Assembly (NCBI RefSeq): GCF_900128475.1 | Contig: NZ_LT635835.1 | Coordinates: 387,794 to 451,793 of the forward strand | Direction: 5' to 3' | Origin: Mediterranea massiliensis | Lineage (GTDB): Bacteria > Bacteroidota > Bacteroidia > Bacteroidales > Bacteroidaceae | DNA: 64,000 bases | Shown: piece after piece, positions 55,313 to 63,868 of the stretch | Layout of the letters: every line of letters starts with the position of its first letter | Position numbering within the stretch: position 1 is the first letter of the stretch | Notes under the pieces: model-generated | Databases searched by the model: none | Seen by the model: the letters and a program-made list of their open reading frames with translations, nothing else | What the model was told of the DNA's origin: nothing | Made by a program: the position numbers and the translations under genes

Positions 55313-56395
55313 ATGAAAAAGATTTTTATTACATGCATGGCTGTAGCCATGACGTTTCTGGCAGGACAGAAAGCTGCCGCCTGTACCGGCATTACACTGA
55401 CGGCTAAGGACAGTGCGCGAATAGTGGCCCGCACCATCGAATGGGGCGGAAGTGAACTGAACAGCCAGTACGTGATTGTCCCCCGCGGATATGTGCAGCA
55501 TTCATACGTGCCGGGCTATACGCTGGACGGCATGAAGATGGTGGCCCGTTATGGTTATGTAGGGCTTTCTGTCGAGCAGAAGGAATTTGTGGTTGAAGGG
55601 CTCAACGAAGCCGGATTGTCTGCCGGCTTGTTCTATTTCCCTGGCTACGGGCAGTATGAGGCTTATAATGAGACCCAAAAGCAGCAGAGTGTGACCGACC
55701 TCCAGCTCGTTTCGTGGATATTGGGCAGCTGCGCCAACGTGGAGCAGGTGAAGGAGGCTGTGGCCAAGGCACATGTCATCGCGATAGATCCGCGCGCTTC
55801 GACCGTCCACTGGAGGTTCGCCGATGCTTCGGGGCGACAGATTGTGTTGGAAATCATCGGCGGAAAGCCCTGTTTCTACGAAAACCAACTGGGTGTGCTG
55901 ACCAATTCGCCGGGCTTCGAATGGCAGATGACCAATCTGAACAACTATGTCAATCTGTATGCGGGTACGGCTGAGACCAAGAAGATGGGCGGTGTGCAGA
56001 TTGGCTCTTTCGGAGCAGGCAGTGGTTTTCTGGGCATCCCCGGCGATGTCACTCCGCCGTCGCGATTTGTCCGTGCCGCCTTCTATCAAACTACGGCTCC
56101 GATACAGGACACGGCAGAAGATGCCGTCCGCCAAGGGCTCCAGATCTTGAATAATTTCGATATTCCCATCGGCGTAGAGTTTGCCGACGGCAAGATTCCG
56201 GCCGACATTCCCAGCGCCACACAATGGACTACCGCTACCGACATTACAAACAGGGTCATCTATTATCGTACGATGTACAACAGCGCCATCCGCCGCATCG
56301 ACCTGTCCAAGATAGATTTCGCACGGATTTCCTATCGGGCCACTCCGCTTGACCAGGAAAAGAAACAGCCTTTTGTGCCCGTTGACATTCAATAG
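55313..56395 (+). CDS. Secreted choloylglycine hydrolase family protein (bile salt hydrolase-like)
   Basis: 360 aa from the ATG at 55,313. The signal peptide (1-23, ...AGQKAAA) is placed so that cleavage exposes Cys24 (CTGITLTAKD), the N-terminal nucleophile of this Ntn-hydrolase family. Arg40 in ARTIEWG, the LTNSPGFEWQMTNLNNY segment and YRTMYNSAIRRIDLSKIDF match the Gram-negative bile salt hydrolase/penicillin acylase cluster. It probably deconjugates glycine- or taurine-linked bile acids in the periplasm or outside; acylase activity on other amides is an alternative. A TAAATTTG element is at 55,281-55,288. G+C-rich compared with the flanking cassettes. Lies inside the predicted invertible segment. 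Confidence 0.87.
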   Translation: MKKIFITCMAVAMTFLAGQKAAACTGITLTAKDSARIVARTIEWGGSELNSQYVIVPRGYVQHSYVPGYTLDGMKMVARYGYVGLSVEQKEFVVEGLNEAGLSAGLFYFPGYGQYEAYNETQKQQSVTDLQLVSWILGSCANVEQVKEAVAKAHVIAIDPRASTVHWRFADASGRQIVLEIIGGKPCFYENQLGVLTNSPGFEWQMTNLNNYVNLYAGTAETKKMGGVQIGSFGAGSGFLGIPGDVTPPSRFVRAAFYQTTAPIQDTAEDAVRQGLQILNNFDIPIGVEFADGKIPADIPSATQWTTATDITNRVIYYRTMYNSAIRRIDLSKIDFARISYRATPLDQEKKQPFVPVDIQ

Positions 56396-56444
56396 ATATT
56401 CGACGCCGGAGTTGGATGCTTCCAATTGACGGACCTTCCTTTTT

Positions 56445-56626
56445 CTTTGCCCAGCTTAAACCGACGGTTTAAGCTGGGCAAAGTTGTGTTTTAAGCCGGG
56501 CAAAGCAATGCTTTAGGCTGGGTAAAGCGATGCTTTTCCCTGGAGAATGCAAAGCTTTACAAAGGGCAATGCAAAGCTTTGCAAGTGGCATCGTAAAGCT
56601 TTGCAAGTGACGATGCAAAGCATTGC
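56445..56626. repeat. Palindrome cluster between BSH and recombinase genes
   Basis: Begins with a 39-nt perfect palindrome (56,445-56,483; 19-bp arms, one central base). Units built on AAAGC-ATGCTTT and GCAAAGCTTTGC follow: AAAGCAATGCTTT at 56,502-56,514, AAAGCGATGCTTT at 56,524-56,536 and several AAAGCTTT forms up to 56,626. It separates convergent genes, so the first hairpin may serve as a bidirectional terminator. The 13-bp word is the one found after pyrH. Confidence 0.75.
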
Positions 56627-56682
56627 CTGAAGAAAACGGAACTTTTTCCTTTAAGTGCAGGATTGCCCTTCCCTCTGAACAT

Positions 56683-57888
56683 CTATTTGGGAGGCGTCAA
56701 CCGTCTCCTCCGAACGCCCGAGCCGAAACGCTCCTGATGCATCTCCAAATCGTGTACGATGGTGCGGTCCATGATATTGGCATAAATTTGGGTGGTTTTC
56801 ACACTTTTGTGTCCCAACAGCTTCTGCACGGTCGTAATGTTTACACCATTATATATAAGGAGGGTTGCGTTGGTGTGGCGTGCCGTGTGGAAGGACACCC
56901 GTTTGTTCACCTGTGCCCGTTCGGCAAGTATCCTCAACTCTTTGTTGATGTTGGAATTGTCTTTCAACCGAAAGAATCCGTCCAAATTGCCTTTGTACTC
57001 CCCAAGAATGGCTACTGCCTTGCCGTTGAACAACAAATGGAGTGGCAAGTGTACTTCCGTCCCAGTTTTGACCGACTTATAGACAAGCCAAACCTCCGAA
57101 CGGCATTTTATGAGATTTTGTGAGGTCATCTGCACGAAATCAGAGTATCTGAGCCCGGCATAGCAGCAAAACAGGAAGGCATCCAAGGTCCTTTTCTGCT
57201 GCCTCGAACATCCGCATTGCCGCAATTCCTCCAATCGTTCCAATTCCTCCGGCGTCAGATGGGTATGCGAGTTCTCTACCGTCTTAATCTTATACTTGCG
57301 GAAGGCATATTTGCGTTCCTCCATAAAATCCTTGTTGATGGCCATGTTGACGTATCGCTTCAAATGCTTCATGTGCTTGGCGATGGTATTGATGTGGTAG
57401 CCCTTCCTGCGGAGATGCTGTTCGAAGGCACAGACAAAATCAAAAGTCACTTCGGAAAACTCCACTTCCGCCTTGAAAGCCTTCAGCAGTGCGAGGGTCG
57501 TCAGATGATTTCTGCGGGAACTTTCCTTCAGATTTGCTTGTGAGACTTCCCGCTCATAGAATGTCAGGAAAGACCGTATGTTTTCTTTCGTCCGCATGGC
57601 ATCCCTTATAATCTCCAGTGTTATGGGCTTGCCTTGTTGCCAGAGGTCCAGCTCCACTTTCTCAATTCTTGCGATGCTTTCGTGCAGCCACCAGTTGAGT
57701 GCTCCACTGTTGGGGTGGTTCTTTACCAGTTGTCTTTTACAGTCCCATTGTTCCGGCTTCAGATACACTTTCGTGGAGAAATACTTTTTCCGTTGGTTCA
57801 GATAAGCCTCAATTTGTACCAGTGCTGTACCCTTCCCATTGAGGCTCTTTTTTCGGTTATAAACCAGGTTGTAAACTATTTTATCCAT
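56683..57888 (-). CDS. Tyrosine site-specific recombinase of the SusC shufflon
   Basis: 401 aa from the ATG at 57,888 (MDKIVYNLVYNRKKSLNGKG). It has an N-terminal arm-binding region (residues 1-100: VQIEAYLNQRKKYFSTKVYL), a SAM-like core-binding domain (about 105-200) and a catalytic domain with all expected residues: Arg247 (CYAGLRYSDF), His334 and Arg337 (HTARH), His360 (LLGH) and Tyr369 (TTQIYANI). Intact. Similar recombinases sit beside invertible SusC clusters in B. fragilis and B. thetaiotaomicron. It is divergent from the intact susC across a 450-bp region and lies inside the segment it would invert. The 57-bp upstream extension of the reading frame was rejected on family grounds. Confidence 0.92.
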   Translation of the reverse strand: MDKIVYNLVYNRKKSLNGKGTALVQIEAYLNQRKKYFSTKVYLKPEQWDCKRQLVKNHPNSGALNWWLHESIARIEKVELDLWQQGKPITLEIIRDAMRTKENIRSFLTFYEREVSQANLKESSRRNHLTTLALLKAFKAEVEFSEVTFDFVCAFEQHLRRKGYHINTIAKHMKHLKRYVNMAINKDFMEERKYAFRKYKIKTVENSHTHLTPEELERLEELRQCGCSRQQKRTLDAFLFCCYAGLRYSDFVQMTSQNLIKCRSEVWLVYKSVKTGTEVHLPLHLLFNGKAVAILGEYKGNLDGFFRLKDNSNINKELRILAERAQVNKRVSFHTARHTNATLLIYNGVNITTVQKLLGHKSVKTTQIYANIMDRTIVHDLEMHQERFGSGVRRRRLTPPK

Positions 57889-58253
57889 TTTGTTAAAGTA
57901 ATTAGGGCAATTGTCATCAGGCTGCCAATCCATCCTTTGAAGCAACCCTCCAAAGGTCGTATGGCACCCGTTAAATAGACGTTTTCTCCCCGTTATTTTT
58001 CCTCTGCGGAGTGCTTTTTCGTAGGAAACATGTTCTCCGATATTGTTTTTTGAAACAAAAACGCCCTCCGTTTTTAACGTTTTTGCATAAAATTCATATA
58101 TTTATTTGGAAAGTGTGCTAAATTTCAGGCTACATATTGACACCTCAAAAGGATGCATATAGGCTCAACTATGCATCAAAAGCTGTTATTAAGCATAAAA
58201 AAACGACATCAAATAACAATTTGACAGATTTTACAGCTTTTCTTGATAAAACA
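57889..58253. other. Upstream region between recombinase and expressed susC
   Basis: About 365 bases without a gene. G+C falls toward the right. Contains long A/T tracts and direct TTTTGA/TTTTTAACG words but no clear operator or second promoter; the recombinase promoter was not identified with confidence. Confidence 0.4.
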
Positions 58254-58284
58254 ATTGCGCATTTCATATTTATTAATAAATTTG
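58254..58284 (+). promoter_or_regulatory. Promoter of the expressed SusC/SusD cassette
   Basis: ATTG (58,254-58,257), a 19-bp gap and TAAATTTG (58,277-58,284), 56 bp before the susC ATG. It is the only promoter of this kind found ahead of any susC in the window, and it lies within the segment predicted to invert. Confidence 0.7.
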
Positions 58285-58340
58285 CATTTCGTTAGAGTAA
58301 AGAAACAATTAATGTAAAGTTAAACTTTAAGAGAGAATTT

Positions 58341-61319
58341 ATGAAAAGAAAATTAATGCTGTTATTGGCCTGCCTCTTTGTAGGAATAGGCTTAGTAACT
58401 GCCCAGACTCGGACCGTCACAGGTGTTGTGATTTCCGAAGAAGACGGGCAGCCAGTTATTGGAGCGTCAGTAAGAGTTGAAAACACTCAGCTCGGTGCTA
58501 TTACTGATGTAGACGGTAAGTTCCAGATTGCGAACGTACCAAGTTCCGCGAAGACTTTGGTAATTTCCTACATTGGTATGGAAGAACAAAAAGTTACAAT
58601 CCGGCCCAATCTGAAGGTTATGATGAAGCCGAATACAGAACTTTTGGATGAAGTTGTAATCACCGGTTATGGTTCTGGCAAAAAACTCGGAAGCGTCGTT
58701 GGTTCTGTAACGGCAGTAGGAAGTGAAAAACTGGCCAATGCTCCTGTAGCCAACGTAGGTGATGCTCTTCAAGGTCAGGTAGCAGGTTTGCAGGTCTTCA
58801 CGCCTTCCGGTGAGCCCAGCCAAAGCGTCAGCATGCGTCTGCGTGGTGTCAGCTCCATCGAAGGTAGCTCCGCACCTCTGTTTATATTGGACGGTTCTCC
58901 TATCTCAGCCAGTACATTCACCTCATTGAACCCGAACGACATCGAGAATATGACCGTACTGAAAGATGCTTCATCTACAGCAATCTATGGTTCGCGTGCT
59001 GCCAACGGTGTCGTTATCTTGACCTCCAAGAAAGGTAAAAGAGGGGAAAAAGCCAAAATCAATATCAGTGCCCAGTACGGTCTGTCCAAAATGACAGGTG
59101 ATAACGTAACAATGATGAATGCCGAACAGTGGCTGAATTTCCAGGAGATTCTGGATCCGTCACTGGTAAACAATGCAGAATTCCAGGCAGAAAAGAATTT
59201 CTATATTAACAATGGTATCTCTACAGACTGGTCTGATGTATTCTTTGGAGGAACTGCTCCGATGCAAGAATACAACTTGAGCGTAACAGGCGGTACGGAA
59301 ACTATTAACTACTTCTTCTCTTTCGGACATTACGACATGGAAGGTATTATGGACGATTCAGACTTGCGTCGTGAAACACTCCGTTCAAACATCGAAGCTA
59401 ACATCAACAAATGGATGAAAGCAGGTGTCAACCTCAACTTGTCTTTCCAGAAATACAATACAGCTGCTTTTGGTAACAGTGCCAACAGCTTGTACAACAA
59501 AGCTTTTGCAGCCCGTGTATATCGTCCTGACCAGAGCTATTATGAAATCCTGACCGACGAGGGAGGAAATTTTACAGGATTCGGTGAACGTCTGGATTTC
59601 TTCGACAGAGTACAAGGTGGTGTGTACAATCCTTATTACTTGTCTGAATTACAACCTTCAAACCGCGATTTGATTCGTATCAACGGTAATACTTACCTTA
59701 ACATCAATCCAATTAAAGGCTTGAATATCCGTGCAGCCCAAGCAGTTGAAGCATTCGACTACCGCAACTCAGGAGTGGCTTATCCGGAAGGACCTTTCAT
59801 CGGAGCAGGAACTGCATCAGAAAGTTTCCAACGTTACTACTCGTTCACTTACACGAATACAGCTGAGTACAAATTCAATATTGACAACCACAACGTAACC
59901 TTACTGGGTGGTCAGGAGTCTATCATCTCAAAAGACCAGTCATTTGGTGTGAGAGTCAATGGTTTGACAGACACTCGTCTTATGTTGCTTAGTGCAGGTG
60001 CCACAACAGAAAAGCCTTCACATTCCAAATCAGAAACCGTATTCAACTCCTATTTTGCAACATTGAGTTACAATTACGACGAGAAATACTTCTTCGATGC
60101 ATCTTATCGTCGTGACGGTTCTTCACTCTTCGGTCTTAATAACCAATGGGGTAACTTCTGGTCTGTAGGCGCTATGTGGGACTTGAAGAAAGAAAACTTC
60201 CTGAGCGATGTAGAATGGATTAACGACTTACAACTCAAAGCCAGCTACGGTACAGTAGGTAACTCTTCAGCTCTTTCTGCATACATGGCTTATGGTCTTA
60301 TCAGCTCCGGTTCCATGTACGGTGGAGAAACTGGTACAGCAATTGGTAATCCTGCCAATCCAGACCTGACATGGGAAGTTGTAAAAACTGCCAACGTAGC
60401 TTTGAATACCCGTTTGTTCGACCGAGTTAATTTGGATGTAGAATTCTACAACCGTCTGACAGAAGACATGTTGATGCAGATTCCTTTCTCCTATACAACT
60501 GGTTTCTCTGCAGGTTGGGGTAATGTAGCCAGCATGCGCAACCGTGGTGTGGATATTACAGCAAATATAGACATTCTTAAAGACGTAGCAGGTGTTAACT
60601 GGAGTATTTCAGCAAACGTAAACTACAACAAAAATGAAATAACCAAACTGTTCAATGGTCTGGACGAATATGTATTGGCAAATACAGGTCTGAAACTTCA
60701 GGTTGGCAAGCCTTATGGTGAATACTTCTATAACCGTTGGGCAGGTGTCGATCCTCGTGATGGTTATAACATGTGGTATGACAAGAATGGCAACTTGACC
60801 AAGACTTTCTCTGAAGACGATGCTGTATTTACAGGCAAACAACGTTATGCTCCTTGGTCTGGTGGTTTCGGAACAAACCTCAAATGGAAGGGAATTACGG
60901 TTTCTGCAGATTTTGCATACATGCTGGGACAATATATGGTGAACAACGAACGCTGGTTTACTGAGAATCCTCAATTTGCCAACTCTATGAATCAGACTGC
61001 TGACATGTTCACTATGTGGCAGAAGCCGGGTGATATTACCAACATCTCAACTCCCGACTCTCCGATGCAATTTGACACCCACTTGTTGGAAAATGCATCA
61101 TTCATGCGTCTGAAAAACCTGACAGTCAGCTATGATCTGCCGAAGAACTGGATGCGTCGTACAGGTTTCATGGAAAGCGCCCGTGTATTCTTCGTAGGCC
61201 GTAATCTGTGGACTGTTACCAAGTATAGAGGTTATGACCCGGAAATTGACAGTAACATGCAGCTGGGTAACTATCCGAATACCAAGCAGTTTACGTTTGG
61301 ACTTGAACTCACTTTCTAA
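58341..61319 (+). CDS. SusC family TonB-dependent outer-membrane transporter (expressed cassette A)
   Basis: 992 aa, complete. Signal peptide (about 1-21, ends VTAQ), carboxypeptidase D regulatory-like domain (TVTGVVISEEDGQPVIGASV), plug domain (ELLDEVVITGYGSGKKLGSV; LRGVSSIEGSSAPLFILDG) and a 22-strand barrel ending NTKQFTFGLELTF. It imports a large ligand, together with SusD, using TonB energy. Residues 68-73 (SSAKTL) are encoded by recombination site A, so residues 1-67 are a constant leader and residues 68-992 a switchable part. Partner susD starts 21 bp downstream. No FecR-type signalling extension is present, so regulation is probably by inversion rather than an ECF sigma pair. Confidence 0.95.
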   Translation: MKRKLMLLLACLFVGIGLVTAQTRTVTGVVISEEDGQPVIGASVRVENTQLGAITDVDGKFQIANVPSSAKTLVISYIGMEEQKVTIRPNLKVMMKPNTELLDEVVITGYGSGKKLGSVVGSVTAVGSEKLANAPVANVGDALQGQVAGLQVFTPSGEPSQSVSMRLRGVSSIEGSSAPLFILDGSPISASTFTSLNPNDIENMTVLKDASSTAIYGSRAANGVVILTSKKGKRGEKAKINISAQYGLSKMTGDNVTMMNAEQWLNFQEILDPSLVNNAEFQAEKNFYINNGISTDWSDVFFGGTAPMQEYNLSVTGGTETINYFFSFGHYDMEGIMDDSDLRRETLRSNIEANINKWMKAGVNLNLSFQKYNTAAFGNSANSLYNKAFAARVYRPDQSYYEILTDEGGNFTGFGERLDFFDRVQGGVYNPYYLSELQPSNRDLIRINGNTYLNINPIKGLNIRAAQAVEAFDYRNSGVAYPEGPFIGAGTASESFQRYYSFTYTNTAEYKFNIDNHNVTLLGGQESIISKDQSFGVRVNGLTDTRLMLLSAGATTEKPSHSKSETVFNSYFATLSYNYDEKYFFDASYRRDGSSLFGLNNQWGNFWSVGAMWDLKKENFLSDVEWINDLQLKASYGTVGNSSALSAYMAYGLISSGSMYGGETGTAIGNPANPDLTWEVVKTANVALNTRLFDRVNLDVEFYNRLTEDMLMQIPFSYTTGFSAGWGNVASMRNRGVDITANIDILKDVAGVNWSISANVNYNKNEITKLFNGLDEYVLANTGLKLQVGKPYGEYFYNRWAGVDPRDGYNMWYDKNGNLTKTFSEDDAVFTGKQRYAPWSGGFGTNLKWKGITVSADFAYMLGQYMVNNERWFTENPQFANSMNQTADMFTMWQKPGDITNISTPDSPMQFDTHLLENASFMRLKNLTVSYDLPKNWMRRTGFMESARVFFVGRNLWTVTKYRGYDPEIDSNMQLGNYPNTKQFTFGLELTF
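58542..58561 (+). other. Shufflon recombination site A
   Basis: AGTTCCGCGAAGACTTTGGT in plus orientation, within codons 68-74 of susC. Same phase as sites B and C, so fusions stay in frame. Confidence 0.88.
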
Positions 61320-61340
61320 ACATGAACCACTAACGAATTT

Positions 61341-62906
61341 ATGAAAATGAAAAAAAGAAATATTATTTTATCCGTCTTGTTTGCAGCAGTGGGATTGACT
61401 TCCTGTGACATGGAGAAATATCCCTACAATGCTGTAGAAGAAAGTCAGTACATGACTACAGCCAATGACTTCAAAAGTGCCCGTATCGGCTTATATTCTC
61501 CATATAGGACTCTGACTTCGGGTGGACACGTTCTGACACCGGAATTCCAATGCGCAGACTTTCATGCTACCGCCAGCTACAGTAACACGTATGGAAATCA
61601 ATACAGATGGGATTTCCAGTCTTCTGATGGTAACATCGAAGCCATTTGGGGTAACTTCTACACTTTGATTGCACGTAGCAATTATTATATTGATTCTTAT
61701 CAGAAATTGGTAAACGGTGAAATACCCGGTATTAGTGAAGCAGACCGTGCTTTAATCGACTGTTGGGCAGGAGAAGCTTATTTCTCACGTGCATTTGCCT
61801 ATTACAATCTGGCAACGTTCTTCTGCGAGGCATACGATCCCAGCACAGCCGCTGAGGTTTATGGACTTCCCTTACAGCTGACATACGTTTCCAATGCTAC
61901 CGACAACAGTAAATATCCGGGCCGTTCATCTTTGCAAGCTACATTTGAGCAGATCAACAAAGATTTGACAGAGGCTGAAAGATTGGTAAATGAAAACAAA
62001 ACTGTTAATTCCGATACTCAGGCCAAATACAACTACATCAGCCAGGATTTGGTAACAGCTCTGCGCGCACGCGTTGCATTATGGACAAAAGACTATGATA
62101 CAGCAATAAGCGCATCTACAGGACTGATAAGCAGCAACAAATATCCTCTTATCAATGACGGAGAAGCATTCCGTGCTATGTGGGTAACAGACTATGGTAC
62201 AGAAGTTATCTGGCAGATATATACTGCCGCTCCAGATGAACTCTGCTCTACAAACGGTACAATGTTCTGGGGACAATACAAAAATGGAGATCCACAAGTA
62301 ATGGACTTTATTCCTTCTCAAAGCTTGATTGACCTCTATACGGACGGAGACAAAGATATTCGTTTCACATCTTTCTTTGCTCCCTATCATTTAGCTCTGT
62401 CAAACGGCTCGGAAGCAGACGTATATGTTTTCGACAAATACCCCGGCAACCCCGATATATATTCACAAACAATTGTGGATAATCACTATATCAACAAGCC
62501 GAAACCATTCCGTATTGCCGAGCAATATCTGATTGCAGCGGAAGCATACGCCGCAAAGAATGATGTAACGAATGCCAGCAAATACTTGAACGATTTGTGT
62601 CGTACACGTATTGCAGAATATACTGACAAGAGCTATACAAATGCCACGATATTGACAGCCATTCAGAACGAACGCCACAAAGAATTGGTGGGTGAAGGTT
62701 TCCAGTTAATCGACCTGAAGCGTTGGAATCTTGGCATCGATCGTGCTAATGCATACCAAGAATCAACCATGGTTCTTCAGCCGGGTGGAGTGAACACCAC
62801 TGCATTGTCCAAACAAGCTGGTGATAATCGTTTCGTATGGCCTATCCCCAAAGCAGAGTATGATGCAAATCCTCAGCTGAAAGGCCAACAGAATCCTGGT
62901 TATTAA
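61341..62906 (+). CDS. SusD/RagB family lipoprotein (cassette A)
   Basis: 521 aa (starts MKMKKRN; a second in-frame ATG at 61,347 is also plausible). Lipobox LTSC followed by DMEKYPYNAVEES. TPR-like half with CWAGEAYFSRAFAYYNLATF, and C-terminal signature NERHKELVGEGFQLIDLKRW and FVWPIPKAEYDANPQL. Surface partner of the preceding SusC. Predicted to be active in the orientation shown. Followed by a lipoprotein 31 bp downstream. Confidence 0.93.
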   Translation: MKMKKRNIILSVLFAAVGLTSCDMEKYPYNAVEESQYMTTANDFKSARIGLYSPYRTLTSGGHVLTPEFQCADFHATASYSNTYGNQYRWDFQSSDGNIEAIWGNFYTLIARSNYYIDSYQKLVNGEIPGISEADRALIDCWAGEAYFSRAFAYYNLATFFCEAYDPSTAAEVYGLPLQLTYVSNATDNSKYPGRSSLQATFEQINKDLTEAERLVNENKTVNSDTQAKYNYISQDLVTALRARVALWTKDYDTAISASTGLISSNKYPLINDGEAFRAMWVTDYGTEVIWQIYTAAPDELCSTNGTMFWGQYKNGDPQVMDFIPSQSLIDLYTDGDKDIRFTSFFAPYHLALSNGSEADVYVFDKYPGNPDIYSQTIVDNHYINKPKPFRIAEQYLIAAEAYAAKNDVTNASKYLNDLCRTRIAEYTDKSYTNATILTAIQNERHKELVGEGFQLIDLKRWNLGIDRANAYQESTMVLQPGGVNTTALSKQAGDNRFVWPIPKAEYDANPQLKGQQNPGY

Positions 62907-62937
62907 TTGATATACTTAATTAAAAAGAACAGAACAT

Positions 62938-63789
62938 ATGAAATATCTCAAATTATTAGCTTTATGCTTACTTCCGATATCATTTGCCGCTTGTAGCGAT
63001 GATGAGGAAATGAATAGCGGAAACGCTACCGTAGGCTTTGCATCCACTGAATTATCAGTGACGGAAAATACTTCCATGGTAGAAATTCCCATCTCATTGG
63101 AAGGTGACCATACAGGCCCTGTAAGAGTCAATATAGAAGTTACAGATTGTAATGGGACCTCTGTTACCAATGATGAAACCATCATTCTGACAAGTAATAG
63201 TCTTATTATGCCTTCAGGTGTAGAAACTGTTCAAGCAGAATTGCGTTCATCAGTTTACACTGTTGAAGATAACTTAGACCGTTCTTTTACAGTAAAAATC
63301 ACATCTGCTGAAGGTGCAACTATAGGGAATGCCACATGTAAAGTTAACATCGAAGAAATTCCCGATCCTTATGCAAATTTGGCAGGGAACTGGACGTTGA
63401 GTGCCGGTAGAGCAGGCAATTTGGCAATCGTATTAAATACTCGTGAAGATCGCTCTGGTTACGATTGCACAATGACCCTCCAAGGAGTTGAAATGCCATT
63501 TACAATAGCATACACACCTCAGGGTCTTACTGTAAAAATGAACACAGTACTGGCAGAAGGACTTGATTTTGGAGATCCTGTAGGAGTAGCAGATGCTGTA
63601 CTTGCTTATATCGACGGAAACTATCTTGTAACCGATCCACTGTCAGCCTCCTGGAATGAAGATTTGAACTTAATTCTATTTGATTATCCGATGACTGCTG
63701 CTTTATTCAGTTCTGCAACAGGCCAATTTACAGGATACACATGGTTTACGGCTGATACTGTAATGAGAAAGGTAGAAACGACCAAATAA
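62938..63789 (+). CDS. SusCD-linked surface lipoprotein with Calx-beta-like domain (cassette A)
   Basis: 283 aa. Lipobox FAAC and mature SDDEEMNSG, a strong surface-export signal of the type seen in Bacteroidales. Residues about 32-130 form a Calx-beta-like sandwich (VTENTSMVEIPISL; VKITSAEGATIG). The second half (NLAGNWTLSAGRAGNL...) is a beta-rich domain like that in the cassette B lipoprotein, with an equivalent position in the operon. Probably a ligand-binding accessory protein. Followed by an intrinsic terminator (63,809-63,845) that closes the operon. Confidence 0.75.
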   Translation: MKYLKLLALCLLPISFAACSDDEEMNSGNATVGFASTELSVTENTSMVEIPISLEGDHTGPVRVNIEVTDCNGTSVTNDETIILTSNSLIMPSGVETVQAELRSSVYTVEDNLDRSFTVKITSAEGATIGNATCKVNIEEIPDPYANLAGNWTLSAGRAGNLAIVLNTREDRSGYDCTMTLQGVEMPFTIAYTPQGLTVKMNTVLAEGLDFGDPVGVADAVLAYIDGNYLVTDPLSASWNEDLNLILFDYPMTAALFSSATGQFTGYTWFTADTVMRKVETTK

Positions 63790-63808
63790 TAAACTGAAAC
63801 CAATATGT

Positions 63809-63845
63809 AAAGGGCATCCCAGTTTAATGAGGATGCCCTTTTTAA
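63809..63845 (+). terminator. Terminator of cassette A operon
   Basis: AAAGGGCATCC (63,809-63,819) pairs with GGATGCCCTTT (63,831-63,841), followed by T-rich sequence. Strong match to an intrinsic terminator. Confidence 0.85.
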
Positions 63846-63868
63846 CTTAAGACAGCCACCTAATCCAC

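Larger units (their letters stand above)
55039..58561. mobile_element. Predicted invertible segment carrying promoter, SusC leader, recombinase and bile salt hydrolase
   Basis: Bounded by inverted 20-bp sites C and A. Contents: a G+C-rich spacer, a choloylglycine hydrolase gene (plus), a palindrome cluster, the tyrosine recombinase (minus), the only susC promoter of the locus (58,254-58,284) and the first 67 codons of the expressed susC. Inversion would attach the leader to cassette C and strip it from cassette A. Inversion against site B would flip 49,801-58,561 instead. Inversion itself is inferred from the layout. Confidence 0.8.

Noticed and set aside
56683..57888. Recombinase as integrase of a conjugative transposon or prophage
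   Set aside because: No transfer, mobilisation or phage genes in the window and its position between three matching sites is better explained by the shufflon; trans action elsewhere cannot be excluded.
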